This document shows, one piece after another, positions 1 through 6,251 of a DNA stretch of 8,299 bases (positions are counted from its first letter, which is position 1; each line of letters opens with the position of its first letter). The stretch covers positions 1 to 8,299 of the forward strand of contig JAEWTC010000081.1 of the NCBI GenBank assembly GCA_023459675.1, read 5' to 3'. A program made the position numbers and the translations under genes. The stretch comes from Bacillota bacterium. Its GTDB lineage: Bacteria > Bacillota > Clostridia > Christensenellales > Aristaeellaceae. The notes under the pieces were generated by a model that saw only the letters and a program-made list of their open reading frames with translations, was not told where the DNA came from and ran no database searches.

Positions 1-908
1 GCCGCGCCGGAAACCGCGAACAGGATGTACAGCGCGCCGCCGATCCAGTGAAACTCCGGCGCCCAGAACGTTTGCACAAAGGTTTCGCTCACGTCCAAAA
101 TCAGGCTCTGCCGCGCGTCCTCCGCAAACAGCCCTTCCACCGTAGCCGCGCGGCGCACGATAAAGCCCCGGTCGTCCGTATTGTCGTTGGTGAAAATATA
201 ATGCCACATTCCCTGCCCGTGGAAAAATACCGGGTCGCCATGGCCGCGGAAGATGGGGAACGCAGGCTCCAGCTGCCGCACCGTGCCCGTGACGCGGGTT
301 TCGCCCGCGCGGGTGAAATCCACGGCGGACAGGTCCCAATCCACGGTCTTGCCGCATACGGAACCATCCGCGTACCGGGCGCTGGCGCACACGGCATACA
401 CCTCGTCCGCGGTGCGGGCGGCGATCTTCGCGGGCACTGAAACGGCGGTGTTTTGCGGCGCGGTCCAGTGGTAAAACGCAGCCTGCAACAAGGCGGCGTC
501 CGCCTCCGCAGCGTTGCCCGGCACAATGCCGGGAATGCCGGTATCGCCCGGCCGGGTTTCGGGCATAGGCAGGGGGTTTTCCGCCGCGCCCAGATACGCG
601 AACGCGCAAAAATCCGCCGTGCGCCACTGCGGGTACAGCGGCTCCGGCGTTCCGTTTTCGGTGGTCTGCTGCGCCTGAATGAGATAGCTGCCGTCCGCCT
701 GCCGGGCAACGCGGGGCTCCCGCAGCGCCCGGGGCGCGATGGTGTTGTTTTCGTTGATCGTACCCGTGGCAAACAGAATGCCGTAGTTGCGGTTCAGGGG
801 CGCGAAGCTTTTCCCATCGGCGCTCCAGGCAAAATGCACGCTGTTCGCCAGCGCCGGGCGGTAGAGATCTTCCTCGGGCTTCCGTGTGTAAACAAGCATG
901 CTTCCCAT
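1..908 (-). CDS. Glycoside hydrolase family 43 protein with internal bacterial Ig-like domain (N-terminal part, runs off left edge)
   Basis: The minus strand is open from 908 to the window edge (302 codons, no stop). GH43 enzymes are five-bladed beta-propellers that hydrolyse arabinose- or xylose-containing polysaccharides. Residues 1-60 hold the family's N-terminal blade signature (LVYTRKP, then NRNYGILFATG). Residues about 150-215 look like a Big_4-type Ig-like insert (EVYAV, YADGSV, VDWDLS, VDFTRAG, VTGTVRQ). The propeller resumes at GDPVFF, where Asp225 is the likely general base, followed by YIFTNDN and WAPEFH (282-287). The other catalytic residues would lie beyond the edge. I chose ATG 908 because GGGAGG ends 7 nt upstream; the in-frame ATG at 899 has no suitably spaced site. 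No signal peptide is seen, so the visible part suggests a cytoplasmic enzyme acting on imported oligosaccharides. Family is fairly sure; substrate cannot be told. Confidence 0.85.
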   Translation of the reverse strand, partial: MGSMLVYTRKPEEDLYRPALANSVHFAWSADGKSFAPLNRNYGILFATGTINENNTIAPRALREPRVARQADGSYLIQAQQTTENGTPEPLYPQWRTADFCAFAYLGAAENPLPMPETRPGDTGIPGIVPGNAAEADAALLQAAFYHWTAPQNTAVSVPAKIAARTADEVYAVCASARYADGSVCGKTVDWDLSAVDFTRAGETRVTGTVRQLEPAFPIFRGHGDPVFFHGQGMWHYIFTNDNTDDRGFIVRRAATVEGLFAEDARQSLILDVSETFVQTFWAPEFHWIGGALYILFAVSGA

Positions 909-928
909 GCGCGGCCCTCCCGTAACCG

Positions 929-949
929 CCCCGGAAACAAAAGCCGGGG
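929..949 (-). other. Inverted repeat in the GH43 leader
   Basis: CCCCGG (929-934) and CCGGGG (944-949) are separated by a 9-nt A-rich spacer on the plus strand. On the minus-strand transcript this would form a 6-bp GC stem just upstream of the ribosome binding site (915-920). No T-run follows on the minus strand, so it is not a terminator for aconitase; a role in RNA stability or translation is only possible. Confidence 0.3.
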
Positions 950-964
950 GCGCGTTTTGCCATC

Positions 965-993
965 AGTATGGTTCGCGCCGCGGGCTTTGTCAA
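965..993 (-). promoter_or_regulatory. Sigma-A promoter of the GH43 gene
   Basis: On the minus strand a perfect TTGACA (993-988) is followed by a 17-nt spacer and CATACT (970-965, 4 of 6 to TATAAT). Transcription would start near 958, giving a leader of about 50 nt before the GH43 ATG at 908. It lies between the aconitase stop and the GH43 start, so GH43 can be expressed separately from the upstream aconitase gene. Confidence 0.65.
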
Positions 994-1016
994 GCGGAAA
1001 CCGCAGCCGTGGGGCC

Positions 1017-2939
1017 TTACCTGCCCGCCTTGATCTGGTTGATCAGCCCGCCCGCCAAAAGCATCTCCCGCTGGCGGGGGCTGACGGCAAGAAGCGTGGC
1101 GCAGGTAAACCCTTTGGTCAGGTTTTTCACGGGGATCACCGTCTGCCCGGCGGCAAGCAACGCGCGCAAGTCGGCAAGCTCCAGCACGTCGTCCCGGCTG
1201 AACCGGTCGTAATCGGCCTCGTTTTGGAAGGTCAGGGGCAGAATGCCGTTGTTGATCAGGTTATCGCGGTGGATGCGTGCGAAGCTTTTGGCAATCACCC
1301 CGCGGATCTTCAAATACAGGGGAGCAAGCGCCGCGTGCTCGCGGCTGGAGCCCTGCCCGTAGTTGTGCCCCGCCAGCAGAAAGCCGCCGCCCGCCGCCTT
1401 CGCCCGCGCGGGGAAGGTTTCGTCCACCGGCGTGAGGCAGTATTCGGAAAGCTTGGGAATGTTGGAGCGGAAGGGCAGAAGCTTGGAATCGCTGGGCATG
1501 ATATGGTCGGTGGTGATATTGTCCTCCATTTTGAGCAGCAGCTGCCCCCGCAGGGTGTCGGGAAGCGCCGGGGCATCCGGGAAGGGCTTGATGTTTGGGC
1601 CGCGCACCACGGTCACCTCCGCGCCGTTTTCCCCGGGCGGGAGGATGAGGTTGTCGTTATACAAAAACACGTCCGGCGTTTCCACCGCAAGGTCGGTTTC
1701 CAGGGTGCGCGGGTCGGTCAGCACCCCGGTCAGCGCGCTTGCGGCGGCGGTTTCACACGACACCAGATACACGCCCGCGGTTTTGGTTCCGCTGCGGCCG
1801 AAAAAATTGCGGTTGTTGGTGCGAAGGCTCACCGCGTTGGTGCGTGGGCTTTGCCCCATGCCGATGCAAAAGCCGCAGGCCGTTTCGTTGATGCGCGCGC
1901 CCGCCTGTATCATGTCGTTCAGCGCGCCGTTTTTGGCGAGCATCCCCAGCACCTGCCGGGAGCCGGGGGCGATTACCAGACTCACGTCCGGGTGCACGGT
2001 TTTGCCCTTCAAAATGGCGGCGACGCGCATCATGTCCAGATAGCTGGAGTTGGTGCAGGAGCCGATGCACACCTGATCCGCCTTCACGGGCCCCGCCTGG
2101 GCTACGGTCTGCACGTTGTCGGGCATATGGGGGAGCGCCACCATGGGTTCGAGCGCGCTTAAGTCGATCTCGACGGTTTCGTCGTACGTTGCGTCCGCCG
2201 TCGGCAGCATTTCCGCAAAGTCCTTCTCGCGGCCCTGCGCCCGCATAAACTCCCGCGCCTTCTGATCGGCGGGGAAGATCGAGGTCGTGGCCCCAAGCTC
2301 CGCGCCCATGTTGGCGATCGTGGCGCGCTCGGGAACGCTGAGCGTTTCCACGCCCGCGCCGGTGTACTCCATCACCTTGCCCACGCCGCCCTTCACGGTC
2401 AGGCGGCGCAGCACCTCCAAAATCACGTCCTTGGCGGCCACCCCGCGCGAAAGCCTGCCCGACAGCCGGATGTTGACCACTTTGGGGCAGAGCAGCGCGT
2501 ACGCCCCGCCGCTCATGGCCACCGCCACGTCCAGCCCGCCCGCGCCGATGGCGAGCATCCCCAGCCCGCCCGCCGTGGGGGTATGGCTGTCCGACCCCAG
2601 CAGGGTTTTGCCCGGAACGGCAAACCGCTCCAGGTGTACCTGATGGCACACGCCGTTGCCGGGCTTGGACAAATACACGCCGTAGCGCTTCGCCACGGTT
2701 TCCAGATACTTATGGTCGTCCGCGTTCTCAAAGCCGGACTGGAGGGTGTTATGGTCGATATACGCGACCGAAAGCTCGGTCTTCACGCGGTCGATCTCCA
2801 TGGCCTCCAGCTGCAAATAGGCCATGGTGCCGGTGGAATCCTGGGTCAGCGTCTGGTCGATCCGGATGCCGATCTCCGCGCCCGCCGTAAGCGACCCCTC
2901 CACGAGGTGCTTTTGCAAAATTTGATAGGTGAGATTCAT
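1017..2939 (-). CDS. acn: Aconitate hydratase, short Aquifex-type single-chain form
   Basis: This 640-residue protein interconverts citrate and isocitrate through cis-aconitate using a [4Fe-4S] cluster. Visible family signatures include IDQTLTQD near residue 27, IDHN with Asp62-His63, SDSHTPTAGG (116-125), GSCTNSS with cluster ligand Cys295, CGFC with ligands Cys355 and Cys358, and the swivel-domain YGQGSSREH with Ser531-Ser532-Arg533. It is much shorter than AcnA/IRP1 (about 900 residues) and matches the Aquifex-type family of about 640-660. ATG 2939 is preceded by AAGGAGG with 6-nt spacing; the reading frame stays open upstream, but that part lies in the promoter and leader and is not coding. 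It has its own promoter and ends 109 nt before GH43. No citrate synthase or isocitrate dehydrogenase is adjacent, so it probably serves an incomplete TCA branch toward 2-oxoglutarate and glutamate (inference). Homoaconitase is less likely, because LeuC/LeuD-type enzymes are split. Confidence 0.95.
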   Translation of the reverse strand: MNLTYQILQKHLVEGSLTAGAEIGIRIDQTLTQDSTGTMAYLQLEAMEIDRVKTELSVAYIDHNTLQSGFENADDHKYLETVAKRYGVYLSKPGNGVCHQVHLERFAVPGKTLLGSDSHTPTAGGLGMLAIGAGGLDVAVAMSGGAYALLCPKVVNIRLSGRLSRGVAAKDVILEVLRRLTVKGGVGKVMEYTGAGVETLSVPERATIANMGAELGATTSIFPADQKAREFMRAQGREKDFAEMLPTADATYDETVEIDLSALEPMVALPHMPDNVQTVAQAGPVKADQVCIGSCTNSSYLDMMRVAAILKGKTVHPDVSLVIAPGSRQVLGMLAKNGALNDMIQAGARINETACGFCIGMGQSPRTNAVSLRTNNRNFFGRSGTKTAGVYLVSCETAAASALTGVLTDPRTLETDLAVETPDVFLYNDNLILPPGENGAEVTVVRGPNIKPFPDAPALPDTLRGQLLLKMEDNITTDHIMPSDSKLLPFRSNIPKLSEYCLTPVDETFPARAKAAGGGFLLAGHNYGQGSSREHAALAPLYLKIRGVIAKSFARIHRDNLINNGILPLTFQNEADYDRFSRDDVLELADLRALLAAGQTVIPVKNLTKGFTCATLLAVSPRQREMLLAGGLINQIKAGR

Positions 2940-2961
2940 GCCGTTCCTCCTTATGGTTTGC

Positions 2962-2976
2962 ACCGGCCGCGCCGGT
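2962..2976 (-). promoter_or_regulatory. Hairpin next to the aconitase ribosome binding site
   Basis: ACCGGC-GCG-GCCGGT on the minus strand (2976-2962) is a perfect 6-bp stem with a 3-nt loop, ending 9 nt before the AAGGAGG site (2952-2946). With the palindrome GCCGCGCGGC plus its T-rich tail (3010-2991) and CCCGCGGG (2988-2981), it makes most of the leader structured. Regulation of translation is an inference. Confidence 0.35.
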
Positions 2977-3032
2977 TGCGCCCGCGGGCAAATAAAAAAT
3001 GCCGCGCGGCTTGCCGACGATCTGCTTTTCAC

Positions 3033-3050
3033 GAAAAAGCGGCTGCCGCT
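3033..3050 (-). terminator. Terminator-like hairpin in the aconitase leader
   Basis: On the minus strand AGCGG-CAG-CCGCT (3050-3038) is a 5-bp stem with a 3-nt loop running directly into five Ts (3038-3034). The shape is that of an intrinsic terminator, but it lies only about 13 nt after the predicted aconitase transcription start. It could be an early pause or attenuation element, an RNA-stabilising 5' hairpin, or chance in GC-rich DNA. Confidence 0.3.
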
Positions 3051-3069
3051 CAGCATTGAACGCAGTTTT

Positions 3070-3097
3070 ATCATACCCGGACACGGGGAGAAGTCAA
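3070..3097 (-). promoter_or_regulatory. Sigma-A promoter of the aconitase gene
   Basis: On the minus strand TTGACT (3097-3092, 5 of 6) is followed by a 16-nt spacer and TATGAT (3075-3070, 5 of 6). The start would fall near 3063, leaving a leader of about 120 nt before the aconitase ATG at 2939. Confidence 0.65.
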
Positions 3098-3121
3098 TGC
3101 CCGGCCAAGAGAAAGGACATT

Positions 3122-3149
3122 TTGTATACAACATTGTCACATTTATAAC
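3122..3149 (+). promoter_or_regulatory. Possible upstream promoter for the membrane protein gene, with an embedded palindrome
   Basis: TTGTAT (3122-3127), a 16-nt spacer and TATAAC (3144-3149, 5 of 6) form a weaker plus-strand promoter. The perfect 10-bp palindrome TTGTATACAA (3122-3131) overlaps its -35 and lies 24 bp upstream of the divergent aconitase -35, so a regulator bound there could affect both genes. This is an AT-rich island in GC-rich DNA. Confidence 0.3.
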
Positions 3150-3202
3150 GAACTGCCGGAAAACGCCCTTTCCCTCTGCAAAATACGGCGTATCCTGCGT
3201 TT

Positions 3203-3237
3203 CCCGCATTGTGCGGGCCGCCGCGCCGTTGTATAAT
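3203..3237 (+). promoter_or_regulatory. Promoter of the membrane glycosyltransferase-like gene, -35 inside an inverted repeat
   Basis: A perfect TATAAT (3232-3237) follows a 17-nt spacer after TTGTGC (3209-3214, 3 of 6). The weak -35 lies within the perfect inverted repeat CCCGCA-TTG-TGCGGG (3203-3217). The start would be near 3244, giving a leader of about 100 nt. The dyad on the -35 could be an operator. Confidence 0.55.
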
Positions 3238-3342
3238 GGGAGCAGTTCAGCGCCCGTCAGCATATCGCAGGCCGCCGGCGGCAAACGCTGCGGCGCGCGC
3301 CACGCAAGCGCCAAAAAGGCAAACAGAGAGGTTGTCCGCGCC

Positions 3343-4983
3343 ATGCAACAAAAAACCGCGCCGGAACCGGAAACAACGCTTTCCACGCTGGCCGCGCGCC
3401 GCGGCATCACCATGAAGGGCGCAAGCCGGATCAGCCTGTATCTGGCGCTGTGCTTTTTTGCCGTCATCTGCTTTGTCTTGTACGTTCCCCGGCACATCGG
3501 CGCGGCGGACAACGGGGATTACTGGCGCTACGCCGGGGTGATCGGCGTAAGCGGCACGGAAAGCTTCTCGGGCGACGCGTACCCCTACACCTACAAGTTT
3601 TACGACCCGTGGCTGTGGCTGCCGTTTTCGGCGGACCAGCTGTCCCCGCTCAAGCCGCAGCTGAGCAACGCCTACCCGGTGGCGGTCGTCCGGCTTTTGA
3701 CCAACGTGCTGGGCGATACCGCCGTCAACCCCTACCAGCTTTGGTATCTGTCGCTGGTCTGCATTCCCCTTATTTTGTTCGCCGCCTACCACCTGTTCCG
3801 CTTCGGCCTGCTGGCGATGGGCAAGGGGGGGATCGCGTTTCTGGTGGCGGGCATCCTGATGCTTTCGGGCAGCGCGCATTTGGGTTATCTGCACAGCTTT
3901 TACGGCGAGGCGATGATGTACGTCTGGCTATTGATGGCGCTGGGCACGGCGTGCGGGGCGATCGTCGCCAAAAAAGGAAGCCTGTCCGGCAGAATTTTCT
4001 GCGCGGCGGCGGTCATCAGCGCGCACATGATGCTCACCTCCAAGGGGCAGAGCGTGGTGGCCTACCCGGTGTGGGCGGCGGTGCTTTTGCCGCTCGCCTG
4101 GCACCACTTCATGGGCGCCCCCGCGGCGGACACGGCCCGCGCGCGCAAGCCCCGCAAACGCCTGAACGCATTGCTGATGCTGTTGCTTACCGCGGCGGTT
4201 GCGCTCAGCGGCGTTTCCTGCGTGAAGCTGTATCTGTGGAACAGCGACGTGGTTTCCACCTACAACGTATACAACAGCCTGATCAACGGGCTGCTTCCTA
4301 TTGTGGACGACCCCCAGGAAACGCTTGCGGAGCTGGACCTGGACCCGGTGTTTGCCAAGGATATCGGCCGGTCCGCCTTCGAGCCGGACCTGCAGGTGCC
4401 GCTGGGCAGCCCAAAGCTGCAGGAAATGCTCTTTGACAAGCTCACCGTGATGGACGTCCTCAAATACTACCTCACCCACCCCAAATACCTGTTCCGCGTG
4501 CTGCAGATTACGGCGGAGCACGCCACGGCGTACGATTCCAAGCTGATTCTGGAGCATTACGCGGACGCGGCCAACGGCGAGGGCCTGTACCGGGGCGCGA
4601 TGAAGTTCGCCTTCTGGCAGGCCGTGCGGCCCTTCGTTACGCCGGGCAGCTTTGTTTATTACGTGGTTTTCTACGGCGCCCTGTTCGCCGTGTGCGGCGT
4701 ATCGCTTTTGCGCAACCGCAAAAAGCCCCGCAAACGGCTCACGGTGCTTTTGCTGCTGGGGCTGATGGTGACGGGGCTGTTGCAGTTCCCGCTGCCGGTG
4801 ATCGGCAACGGGCTGGCCGACGCAAGCAAGCAGCTCTACCTGTTCATGCTTTCCTACGACCTGACGCTGGTGGCCGTCGGCGGTTGGATTTTCACCGCCG
4901 TGCGCGCCCGCCGCGCCAAAGGCCCCTTCTTCCCGCGGCGGCGGGCCGCCGCCCCGGCGGGCGCGCCCGGCGGCAAGCCTTAA
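3343..4983 (+). CDS. Polytopic membrane protein, putative GT-C-type glycan hexose transferase (WsfD-like)
   Basis: This 546-residue protein has about nine or ten hydrophobic segments, near residues 29-48, 132-153, 162-180, 187-207, 236-255, 273-297, 434-456, 465-483 and 497-521. Large hydrophilic loops span 49-131 and 298-433, and the tail (521-546) is rich in Arg, Pro and Ala. After TM1 comes the acidic motif DNGDY (56-60), followed later by SFYGEA (185-190). An acidic motif in the first external loop is typical of GT-C glycosyltransferases using lipid-linked sugars. The overall pattern recalls the hexose transferases named WsfD, involved in surface glycan synthesis, but this rests on memory of motifs. 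ATG 3343 is chosen because AGAGG ends 11 nt upstream, downstream of the TATAAT promoter; the frame is open further upstream but passes through promoter DNA. It stands alone with no other glycan genes nearby. Membrane protein is certain; transferase activity is tentative. Confidence 0.6.
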   Translation: MQQKTAPEPETTLSTLAARRGITMKGASRISLYLALCFFAVICFVLYVPRHIGAADNGDYWRYAGVIGVSGTESFSGDAYPYTYKFYDPWLWLPFSADQLSPLKPQLSNAYPVAVVRLLTNVLGDTAVNPYQLWYLSLVCIPLILFAAYHLFRFGLLAMGKGGIAFLVAGILMLSGSAHLGYLHSFYGEAMMYVWLLMALGTACGAIVAKKGSLSGRIFCAAAVISAHMMLTSKGQSVVAYPVWAAVLLPLAWHHFMGAPAADTARARKPRKRLNALLMLLLTAAVALSGVSCVKLYLWNSDVVSTYNVYNSLINGLLPIVDDPQETLAELDLDPVFAKDIGRSAFEPDLQVPLGSPKLQEMLFDKLTVMDVLKYYLTHPKYLFRVLQITAEHATAYDSKLILEHYADAANGEGLYRGAMKFAFWQAVRPFVTPGSFVYYVVFYGALFAVCGVSLLRNRKKPRKRLTVLLLLGLMVTGLLQFPLPVIGNGLADASKQLYLFMLSYDLTLVAVGGWIFTAVRARRAKGPFFPRRRAAAPAGAPGGKP

Positions 4984-4990
4984 GCAAAGG

Positions 4991-5004
4991 TGCGCAAATG
5001 CGCA
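4991..5004. repeat. Short dyad upstream of pfkA
   Basis: TGCGCA-AA-TGCGCA lies just after the membrane protein stop and 28 bp upstream of the pfkA -35. The hexamer is itself self-complementary, so this is both a direct and an inverted repeat. Six As follow on the plus strand, so it is not a terminator for the gene before it. It could be an operator. Confidence 0.25.
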
Positions 5005-5032
5005 AAAAACCCGGCTGCGCGGCCGCCATCCC

Positions 5033-5062
5033 TTGCCTGTCCGCGCGTTCCTGTGCTATACT
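5033..5062 (+). promoter_or_regulatory. Extended -10 promoter of the pfkA-yjjG operon
   Basis: TTGCCT (5033-5038, 4 of 6), an 18-nt spacer and TATACT (5057-5062, 5 of 6), with an extended -10 TG at 5054-5055. The start would be near 5069, about 48 nt before the pfkA ATG. Confidence 0.6.
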
Positions 5063-5075
5063 GCACCCTGTAACG

Positions 5076-5090
5076 CGAAAACGTTTTTCG
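5076..5090 (+). promoter_or_regulatory. cre-like operator candidate in the pfkA leader
   Basis: CGAAAACGTTTTTCG has perfect 6-nt arms (CGAAAA and TTTTCG) around a CGT centre. Against the CcpA cre consensus TGWAARCGYTWNCW it matches 11 of 14 positions and keeps the central AACGTT typical of LacI-family sites. It sits about 8-22 nt after the predicted start, where a bound repressor would block elongation. Confidence 0.35.
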
Positions 5091-5116
5091 GTTGACGACC
5101 CACAAGGAGAGAGAGT

Positions 5117-6250
5117 ATGGTTAAAACATTCGGCGTCCTGACCAGCGGCGGAGACAGTCCCGGCATGAACGCCGCGGTTGTCAGCGTAGCGCGCTACGCG
5201 GAACAGCGCGGCGTGGAGCTGATGGGCATCCGGCGCGGCTATAACGGCCTGCTGGGGAAAAGCGAAAACCCGCTGGACGATATCCGCAAGCTCCGTTCCG
5301 AAACGGTTCTTGATATTCTGGATATGCGCGGAACCTATCTGCGCACGGCGCGCTGCCCGGAATTCTTCCGGGAAGACGTGCTGGACCGCGTGGCGGATGA
5401 GCTGAAAAACAAACATAAAATCGACGGTCTGGTGATCATCGGCGGCGACGGCAGCTACAAGGGCGCGCTGGACCTGTGCAAACGCGGCATCCGCTGCGTG
5501 GGCATTCCCGGCACCATCGACAACGACCTGCCCTATACCGAGATGACGCTTGGCTACGATACCGCCGTGAACGTGTGCGTAGAAGCCGTGCGCTCCATCC
5601 GCGCCACCAGCCGCAGCCACGACCGCCCCCACGTTGTGGAGGTGATGGGCCGCCACTGCGGCGACATCGCCATGAAAACCGCCATGGCCACCGGCGCGGA
5701 GATGGTGATCGTCCCCGAAGTGCGGTGGGACATCCGCGACGTGATCAAGCGCCTGAACGAGCAGATTGCAAACGGCAACCCCCGCGCCACCATCGTGATG
5801 GGCGAAAACGCGTGGGATAACATGGAGCCGTACCCCTGGCAGGAGCTTCTGTGCAAAAACGGCACCTGCACGCATGAGGATACGCCCTTTTCCGCCCACA
5901 TGCTGGAGCTTACCCTTCGCTACGCCTGCAACGCAAGCGTCCGCTCCACGGTCATCGGCTACACGCAGCGCGGCGCCATCCCCACCGCTTACGATTCGGC
6001 CTTCGCCTTCGAAGCGGGCCTGATGGCCGTGGATCTGCTGATGGACCATCCGTTCGCCAACAACGACGGCTATGCCATCGGCGTGCACGACGGCCGCGTG
6101 TTCCATACGTCGCTGCGCAGGGCGGCGCTCAAGGAAGACGTGCGCCCCTTCAACCGCAAGATGTATGACCTGATCAACAACCTGCCCTATCTGCCGCGGG
6201 AGGACGACCTCATTCTCGTGCCCGCGTCCCGCAGCAACGTACAGAAGTAA
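5117..6250 (+). CDS. pfkA: ATP-type 6-phosphofructokinase, divergent form with insertion
   Basis: This 377-residue protein phosphorylates fructose 6-phosphate to fructose 1,6-bisphosphate, the committed step of glycolysis. Motifs are GGDSPGMN (11-18), GGDGSY (109-114), PGTIDND (131-137) with catalytic Asp135, VMGRHCGD (176-183), Glu230 and YTQRG (282-286). Gly112 and Gly132 replace the Asp and Lys of pyrophosphate-dependent enzymes, so ATP is the expected donor. It is nearly 60 residues longer than E. coli PfkA (319-320), mainly from an insertion at about 236-262 containing Cys246 and Cys251, plus a longer C-terminus. The His of GHIQRG (E. coli His249) is Tyr282, and GGSP is GAIP. Several effector-site residues (E. 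coli Arg21 and Lys213) are replaced, suggesting weaker ADP/PEP control. ATG 5117 has AAGGAG 7 nt upstream. It is the first gene of an operon with the nucleotidase that starts one base after its stop. Confidence 0.93.
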   Translation: MVKTFGVLTSGGDSPGMNAAVVSVARYAEQRGVELMGIRRGYNGLLGKSENPLDDIRKLRSETVLDILDMRGTYLRTARCPEFFREDVLDRVADELKNKHKIDGLVIIGGDGSYKGALDLCKRGIRCVGIPGTIDNDLPYTEMTLGYDTAVNVCVEAVRSIRATSRSHDRPHVVEVMGRHCGDIAMKTAMATGAEMVIVPEVRWDIRDVIKRLNEQIANGNPRATIVMGENAWDNMEPYPWQELLCKNGTCTHEDTPFSAHMLELTLRYACNASVRSTVIGYTQRGAIPTAYDSAFAFEAGLMAVDLLMDHPFANNDGYAIGVHDGRVFHTSLRRAALKEDVRPFNRKMYDLINNLPYLPREDDLILVPASRSNVQK

Positions 6251-6251
6251 C

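Noticed and set aside
101..772. A 223-codon Arg/Pro-rich minus-strand ORF
   Set aside because: Wrong frame over the GH43 gene, whose frame (908 to the edge) shows clear family motifs.
453..2162. A 569-codon plus-strand ORF opposite GH43 and aconitase
   Set aside because: Antisense to two well-supported genes, with low-complexity Arg/Ala/Gly/His-rich translation typical of GC-rich shadow frames.
2929..3342. N-terminal extension of the membrane protein to 684 residues
   Set aside because: The region contains both divergent promoters, and hydrophobic and motif content begins only after 3343.
2940..3512. N-terminal extension of aconitase to 831 residues
   Set aside because: The extra frame crosses the promoter and leader, while ATG 2939 has an ideal ribosome binding site and matches the family N-terminus.
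4984..5032. Terminator after the membrane protein gene
   Set aside because: The TGCGCA dyad is followed by As, not Ts, on the plus strand, and no other stem with a T-run is seen.
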